Below, in pieces: positions 58,308 through 64,000 of a stretch of 64,000 nucleotides of DNA. Position 1 is the first letter of the stretch, and the number at the start of each line of letters is the position of its first letter. Both the position numbers and the translations under genes were made by a program. Below the pieces are notes generated by a model, which saw nothing but the letters and a program-made list of their open reading frames with translations, ran no database searches and was not told the origin of the DNA. Source of the stretch: UBA6054 sp963975575 (GTDB lineage Bacteria; Planctomycetota; Phycisphaerae; Phycisphaerales; UBA1924); contig CAXBHL010000002.1 of assembly GCA_963975575.1 (NCBI GenBank), positions 1 through 64,000 on the forward strand, read 5' to 3'.

Positions 58308-59728
58308 AGAACGTCCTCGCCTGGATCAAGAAGAACCTGATCATCGTCGTCTCCGTGCTGCTGATCCTCGTGTTCCTGCCCGTCGGATGGGTGTTCTCGT
58401 CCGGCTGGAACAAGCAGGTCAAGGACTCGGCCACGCAGGCGTTCAACTCCACGCGCACCGAGCTGCAGCGTGCGGGCTCGGTCAACTACGCGCTGCCGGC
58501 GGTGCTCGAGGGCGAGCAGTCCGTCAGCGAGTCGCGGGCCCCCAACCGGGCCGTGACCGAGTTCTTCGCCGAGCAGCGGGCCACCCGCATGGCACAGGTC
58601 ACCGACGTGGTCGAGCGCGGCACCGCGTTCAACCAGCGCGACCATCGCGAGCTGGTGCCCGGGCTGCTGCCCCAGGCCGCGAGCAACGGCCAGCTCCGCC
58701 TGCTGGGCCTGGAGATGGCCGAGCAGATCGCGGGCACCCGCGACTCGGCCGGCAACGTGATCCGCGCGTCCGTCTACGACCGGCTGCTCCGCCGGCTCAA
58801 CGCCGGATCCCCGCCCGACGCGTCGGAGCTCGGCTCGGTCCTGGCCGAGTTCGCCAACCGCGAGACCGAGCGGTACGCCTCCGGCAGCACCGACAACCGC
58901 CTGACCGAGGCGCAGACCCAGCAGCTGGGCAGCGACCTCGTCCGCCGGCGCCTGCAGGAGTACGCAGGTCGGGCCAAGAGCCTGACCTTCTACGCGTCCC
59001 CGCAGGTCCTTCACGGCCCCGAGAACCAGATGGGCCAGCCGGGCTCCGACGGCTGGTCGCACATCCCCTCCGTGGCCCCCTCGCAGAGCGAGATCACCGA
59101 GGCCGACGTGTTCGTCTGGCTGTGGGACTACTGGGTCGTCAGCGACGTGCTCGAGGCGGTCGCCCTGGCCAACACCGACCCGGTCAGCGGCGCGATGCCG
59201 GTCCCCTCGGCCCCGATCAAGCGCGTCGAACGCCTGCGCATCTCCTCCGTCGACGTGCCCCCCCCGGGCGCGGGCGACGCCGCCGATCCCATGATGGGCG
59301 GCGGGTTCGGGCGTGACTCGGGCATGGGCAACACGGGCGGCATGCCGGGCATGGGCGCCGACGCCGAAGGCCCCGGCAACCCGACCCACACCGGTCGCAC
59401 CGGCGACGGCTCCTACGACACCCGCACCGTCGAGCTGACGGTCGTCGCCTCCTCGCGCGACCTGCCCCGGCTCTTCGAGGCCCTCGGCCGGGTCAACTAC
59501 ATGACCGTCGTCGGCGTGGACCTCTCGCCCGTGGACGTCTGGGCCGACCTCGAGCAGGGCTACTTCTACGGCGACGACCACGTGGTCCGCGCCGTCGTCA
59601 CCATCGAGACCGTCTGGCTCCGCTCGTGGACGCTGCCGCTCATGCCCGACCGCGTCCGCGCCGCCGTGGGCGCCCCGCCCGCGGCATCGGCCCAGAACAT
59701 GACCGGCGACGAGGGCTTCGAGCCCTGA
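58304..59728 (+). CDS. Membrane-anchored protein of the pilM operon
   Basis: This 474-residue protein starts at GTG 58304, overlapping the upstream TGA. A short basic N-terminus is followed by one membrane helix (IIVVSVLLILVFLPVGWVF); the remainder faces the periplasm. It has helical segments (about 60-250), a low-complexity Gly/Met region (GGMPGMGADAEG) and a final beta-alpha domain with VELTVVASSRDLPRLFEAL and VGVDLSPVDVWADLEQGYFY. The latter resembles the ferredoxin-like domains of PilN/PilO. I do not recognise it as a named family; position and topology suggest a PilO-like role. Confidence 0.78.
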   Translation: MKNVLAWIKKNLIIVVSVLLILVFLPVGWVFSSGWNKQVKDSATQAFNSTRTELQRAGSVNYALPAVLEGEQSVSESRAPNRAVTEFFAEQRATRMAQVTDVVERGTAFNQRDHRELVPGLLPQAASNGQLRLLGLEMAEQIAGTRDSAGNVIRASVYDRLLRRLNAGSPPDASELGSVLAEFANRETERYASGSTDNRLTEAQTQQLGSDLVRRRLQEYAGRAKSLTFYASPQVLHGPENQMGQPGSDGWSHIPSVAPSQSEITEADVFVWLWDYWVVSDVLEAVALANTDPVSGAMPVPSAPIKRVERLRISSVDVPPPGAGDAADPMMGGGFGRDSGMGNTGGMPGMGADAEGPGNPTHTGRTGDGSYDTRTVELTVVASSRDLPRLFEALGRVNYMTVVGVDLSPVDVWADLEQGYFYGDDHVVRAVVTIETVWLRSWTLPLMPDRVRAAVGAPPAASAQNMTGDEGFEP

Positions 59729-59869
59729 TCCCGCCCTGATCCCATGGGCCCCCGCTCGCTCCAGACCGCACCAAAGCGGCCCAAAGCGGACCGATCCCGA
59801 CGCGAACCAATCTCAACGCGAACCAAGCCGACCGCGAATCCAGCACGAAGCGCATCCGAGGCAACATCC

Positions 59870-61906
59870 ATGAAGGTCAAGGGCATCAACCCGATCGAGC
59901 AGCACATCGAGAAGATCGTTCTGGCGCTGGTGGCGCTGGTCCTGCTCGGCGTGCTGTCCATCCAGTTCCTCACCCAGCCCAACGAGGTCGAGGTGGGCAA
60001 CCGCGCCGTCCCGCCCCAGGACGTCTTCAAGGTGCTCGAGCAGCAGGCCCAGACGCTCGACGGCCAGCTCAAGGACGCCAGCCCCGTCCTGCCCGAGGTC
60101 AAGCAGACCGACCTGGTCGAACGCTACGACCGGGCCTTTGCCCAGGCGTCCGACTCGGCCGCACGCCTCAGCGCCGCGCTGGGCCAGGGCGTGAGCATCT
60201 CCGCGGCCACCGGCGCGAACATCTCCGACGCCGGGCCCTCGTCCGATCAGGTTGCCGTGCTCAGCGTGCCGCAGACCAGCGGCGTGGTCGCCGCGTCGCA
60301 GTGGGGCACGCTGGACCCCTACGCCCTGCTCTCGGTGCCCGAGTACGCCGGGTTCGTACCCGCCCAGCAGCCCTACGACCTGCCCAGCGTGACCGTCGAG
60401 GCCACGTTCTCCGGCACCGCGCTGCGTGACGCGCTCGCTCCCGCCAGCGGCGTGGGCGTGCCCCGCCGCTTCTGGTCCGCCACCGGCATGGCCATCCTCG
60501 GCTTCGAGGTCGAACGCCAGCAGCTCCGGGCCGACGGCTCCTGGTCCGAGCCGGCCCCCATCGTCCACCCGCCGGGCACGCCCGTCCCCACCCGGGCCAT
60601 CTCGCAGGAGGCCGGCCTGCCCGAGCTGACCGAACTGATCAGCAAGGCCGCCGCGGTCGCGCCCGAGGTCCAGCGTCCCGCCGGCCCGCCCATCATCGCG
60701 GGACCCGAATGGACCCCGCCGAGCGAGCGCGTCGCCGACGCGGATACCGAGGTGACCGAGGCCGACCGCATCCGGCGCACGCTCGAACGGGCCGTCGCCG
60801 AGCTCGAGCGCCTCCAGAACGTCCAGAGCAACCCGCGCAACGATCCCCGCAACGACCCCTCCGGCGGTCGCACCCCCACACGCAACATGGACCCCGGGCG
60901 CGGTACGCCCCCCGGCGGCCAGACCAACCGCTCCCAGCGGCGCATCGAGCAGCTCCAGACCCAGATCCAGGAACTCCGCGATCAGCTCCGCCAGCTCGGC
61001 GAGCCCGATCCCACCATGGGCACCTCGCCCTTCGGCGACCCCCGCATGGGCAACCCCGGCGGCCGCCCGATGCCCCAGGACCCCCGCGGCAACCCCGGCA
61101 TGAACCCCGGCGCCCTGCGCCCCGGCTCGCTCGAGCTGCTCGAGCAGCAGAGTGTCCAGCTGTGGTCCCACGATCTGGGGGTCACGCCCGGCGCCACCTA
61201 CCGCTACCGCACCCGCGTGGTCGTCAACAACCCGCTCTTCCGCAAGGGCCCCGTGCTCGACACCAAGGACGAGGCCCTCCAGGCCGCGGCCAAGGACCCC
61301 TTCGCCCGCGGCTCATGGTCCGAGTGGACCGAGCCCGTCGTCGTCGGCGCCACCGAGTACTACTTCGTCACCAACGCGGACCCCGAAGGGGCCATCAGCG
61401 GCGGGCGCGCGGTCGCCTCGATCGACACCTTCCGCATGTACTACGGCCATTACCGCAAGGCCACCCTGAACCTCACCCCCGGGGACCCCGTCGAATCGAC
61501 GGTCCGCATCCCGGACGGGCTCTTCCTGATCGATACCGGCGTGATCGACTCGAGGGCCGCGGCCGAGGCGATGTTCGCCGAGACTCCGGGGTCGCTCCCC
61601 GCCGGCCTGACCAAGGCCAGCGGCCGCCTGACGATCGATCTGGGCAGCTACGTCCTCGACGTCGCCGCCCTGCCCGTGCAGCGTCAGGACGACCTGGGGC
61701 GGGCCTACACGGTCACCGAGGTGCTGCTGCGGGATCCCGACGGGAACGTGGTGGTCCGCTCGGGGCGTTCGGACACGTCCGGGCAGGCGTTCGCCCTGGC
61801 CAACGGGTCGTCGTCATCGGCCTCGAGGACCCCCCTGCGCGAGCCTGGACAGCCGGCGACCAGCCCGGCGGCTGAGTTGTTCGTGCCGGCGGACGCGCAG
61901 CCCTGA
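59870..61906 (+). CDS. Membrane-anchored protein of the pilM operon, third gene
   Basis: This protein has 678 residues from ATG 59870; the upstream in-frame sequence from 59744 is repeat-like (imperfect repeats of GCGAACCAA and AAAGCGG). One membrane helix near the N-terminus (IVLALVALVLLGVLSIQFL) is followed by a periplasmic body. A beta-rich part (about 70-270) is followed by a charged helical coiled-coil-like stretch with Asn/Arg/Gly-rich insertions (about 330-400; RIEQLQTQIQELRDQLRQLG). A C-terminal beta domain (about 430-600) includes GATYRYRTRVVVNNPLF and ATEYYFVTNADPEG. No named family is recognised. It ends about 410 bp before the 23S rRNA gene. Confidence 0.78.
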   Translation: MKVKGINPIEQHIEKIVLALVALVLLGVLSIQFLTQPNEVEVGNRAVPPQDVFKVLEQQAQTLDGQLKDASPVLPEVKQTDLVERYDRAFAQASDSAARLSAALGQGVSISAATGANISDAGPSSDQVAVLSVPQTSGVVAASQWGTLDPYALLSVPEYAGFVPAQQPYDLPSVTVEATFSGTALRDALAPASGVGVPRRFWSATGMAILGFEVERQQLRADGSWSEPAPIVHPPGTPVPTRAISQEAGLPELTELISKAAAVAPEVQRPAGPPIIAGPEWTPPSERVADADTEVTEADRIRRTLERAVAELERLQNVQSNPRNDPRNDPSGGRTPTRNMDPGRGTPPGGQTNRSQRRIEQLQTQIQELRDQLRQLGEPDPTMGTSPFGDPRMGNPGGRPMPQDPRGNPGMNPGALRPGSLELLEQQSVQLWSHDLGVTPGATYRYRTRVVVNNPLFRKGPVLDTKDEALQAAAKDPFARGSWSEWTEPVVVGATEYYFVTNADPEGAISGGRAVASIDTFRMYYGHYRKATLNLTPGDPVESTVRIPDGLFLIDTGVIDSRAAAEAMFAETPGSLPAGLTKASGRLTIDLGSYVLDVAALPVQRQDDLGRAYTVTEVLLRDPDGNVVVRSGRSDTSGQAFALANGSSSSASRTPLREPGQPATSPAAELFVPADAQP

Positions 61907-62319
61907 CGCCCCACCGGCCTCGGGGGGGCCGCGGAGGCGGAAATCTGCAAACCCTTGTCGGAATTGTGGCTCCGGCAATTTGACCGCGTCTTGATGGGAG
62001 ATAGTATCTCCTCCGCCCCATCGCGGGGCCAAACTGGGTGACGACCGGCGGACGCCGGGAGGAACCCGCCTCTCTGACAAGTGCATGACGACGAGCAGAG
62101 GACCCCACCGCGGGTCGGAAACGGTTTTCCGTGTTCCGACGAAGGTGGGGTGGCGAACCGAGAATAATCTCAGTGTCTTGAGTTGGTGCCCGTGCCGAGG
62201 GGAAGTCTCCGAGGTGCGGGTCGATCGTCCTAATAAGCCGTTAATCGTTGCGGCAGGGCGGTCGTAGACGCTCCGTTCGGATTCGGGAGTTGCGAGAGCA
62301 GCTGTCGGCGTCCGGTCGG
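61907..62319 (+). other. 23S rRNA promoter and leader region
   Basis: This 413-bp gap contains a strong promoter candidate at 61980-62007. Downstream, a long stem-loop (62103-62152) has arms CCCCACC/GGTGGGG and GTCGGAA/TTCCGAC, which may take part in rRNA processing. No tRNA, 16S or 5S sequence is found in it. Confidence 0.6.
61980..62007 (+). promoter_or_regulatory. Promoter of the 23S rRNA gene
   Basis: TTGACC (61980-61985), 16-nt spacer, TAGTAT (62002-62007). The -10 lies in a 15-nt inverted repeat GGAGATAGTATCTCC, which could be a protein site. Confidence 0.65.

Positions 62320-64000
<1,681 letters not shown>

Overview
This is a GC-rich window (third codon positions almost all G or C) that fits a planctomycete of the class Phycisphaerae. 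The basis is a long run of secreted proteins ending in a conserved ...NAGCP dockerin-like tail, a PEP-CTERM-type protein, a lipid A deacylase of the LpxR family (implying an LPS outer membrane) and a 23S rRNA gene with no 16S gene in front of it, an arrangement familiar in planctomycetes. The genus cannot be read from the sequence.

Layout. Positions 1-14.7 kb hold mostly housekeeping genes: two poorly known ORFs, a secreted subtilisin, purE and purK (purine synthesis, a few kb apart on opposite strands), an LpxR-like outer-membrane protein, an Nfu N-terminal-domain protein, mutY, a PEP-CTERM protein, a family 2 glycosyltransferase and a cdaA/ybbR pair for cyclic-di-AMP. An atpA gene stands alone at 15.0-16.6 kb.

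Positions 16.7-50.5 kb form an island of 17 secreted proteins on the + strand, each with an N-terminal signal sequence and a C-terminal dockerin-like module of 30 to 57 residues. The modules in front of the tail are very diverse: zincin protease, M14 carboxypeptidase, FG-GAP/VCBS beta-propellers, a WDG-repeat propeller, a polyglycine-hydrolase-like beta-lactamase fold, a P-domain, HAF repeats, and CotH kinase plus lamin-tail domains. One alpha/beta hydrolase without a tail is translationally coupled between two tailed genes. The only minus-strand gene in the island (37.3-38.5 kb) is of unknown function. No cohesin-like partner is visible, so the receptor of the tails is unknown.

Positions 50.6-61.9 kb return to ordinary genes: a sugar-nucleotide epimerase, small conserved proteins, a family 4-like uracil-DNA glycosylase, a CusF-like lipoprotein, a MEMO1-family protein and a three-gene PilM-led membrane operon. 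The window ends inside a 23S rRNA gene (about 62.3 kb onward).

The most interesting signal is the tail family itself. Nearly every tail is flanked by a Cys at its start and a penultimate Cys at its end. The one protein that lost the terminal Cys, through a TGC to TGA change, also lacks the first Cys, which suggests a disulfide that clasps the domain. Many of the loops have lost canonical dockerin calcium ligands. Other points are a 32-nt G tract in front of the carboxypeptidase gene, near-identical tails shared by unrelated proteins, a tandem gene triplication, a CotH domain split by an inserted domain, a DGA to DLA change in CdaA, and a recurring -10-like promoter motif.
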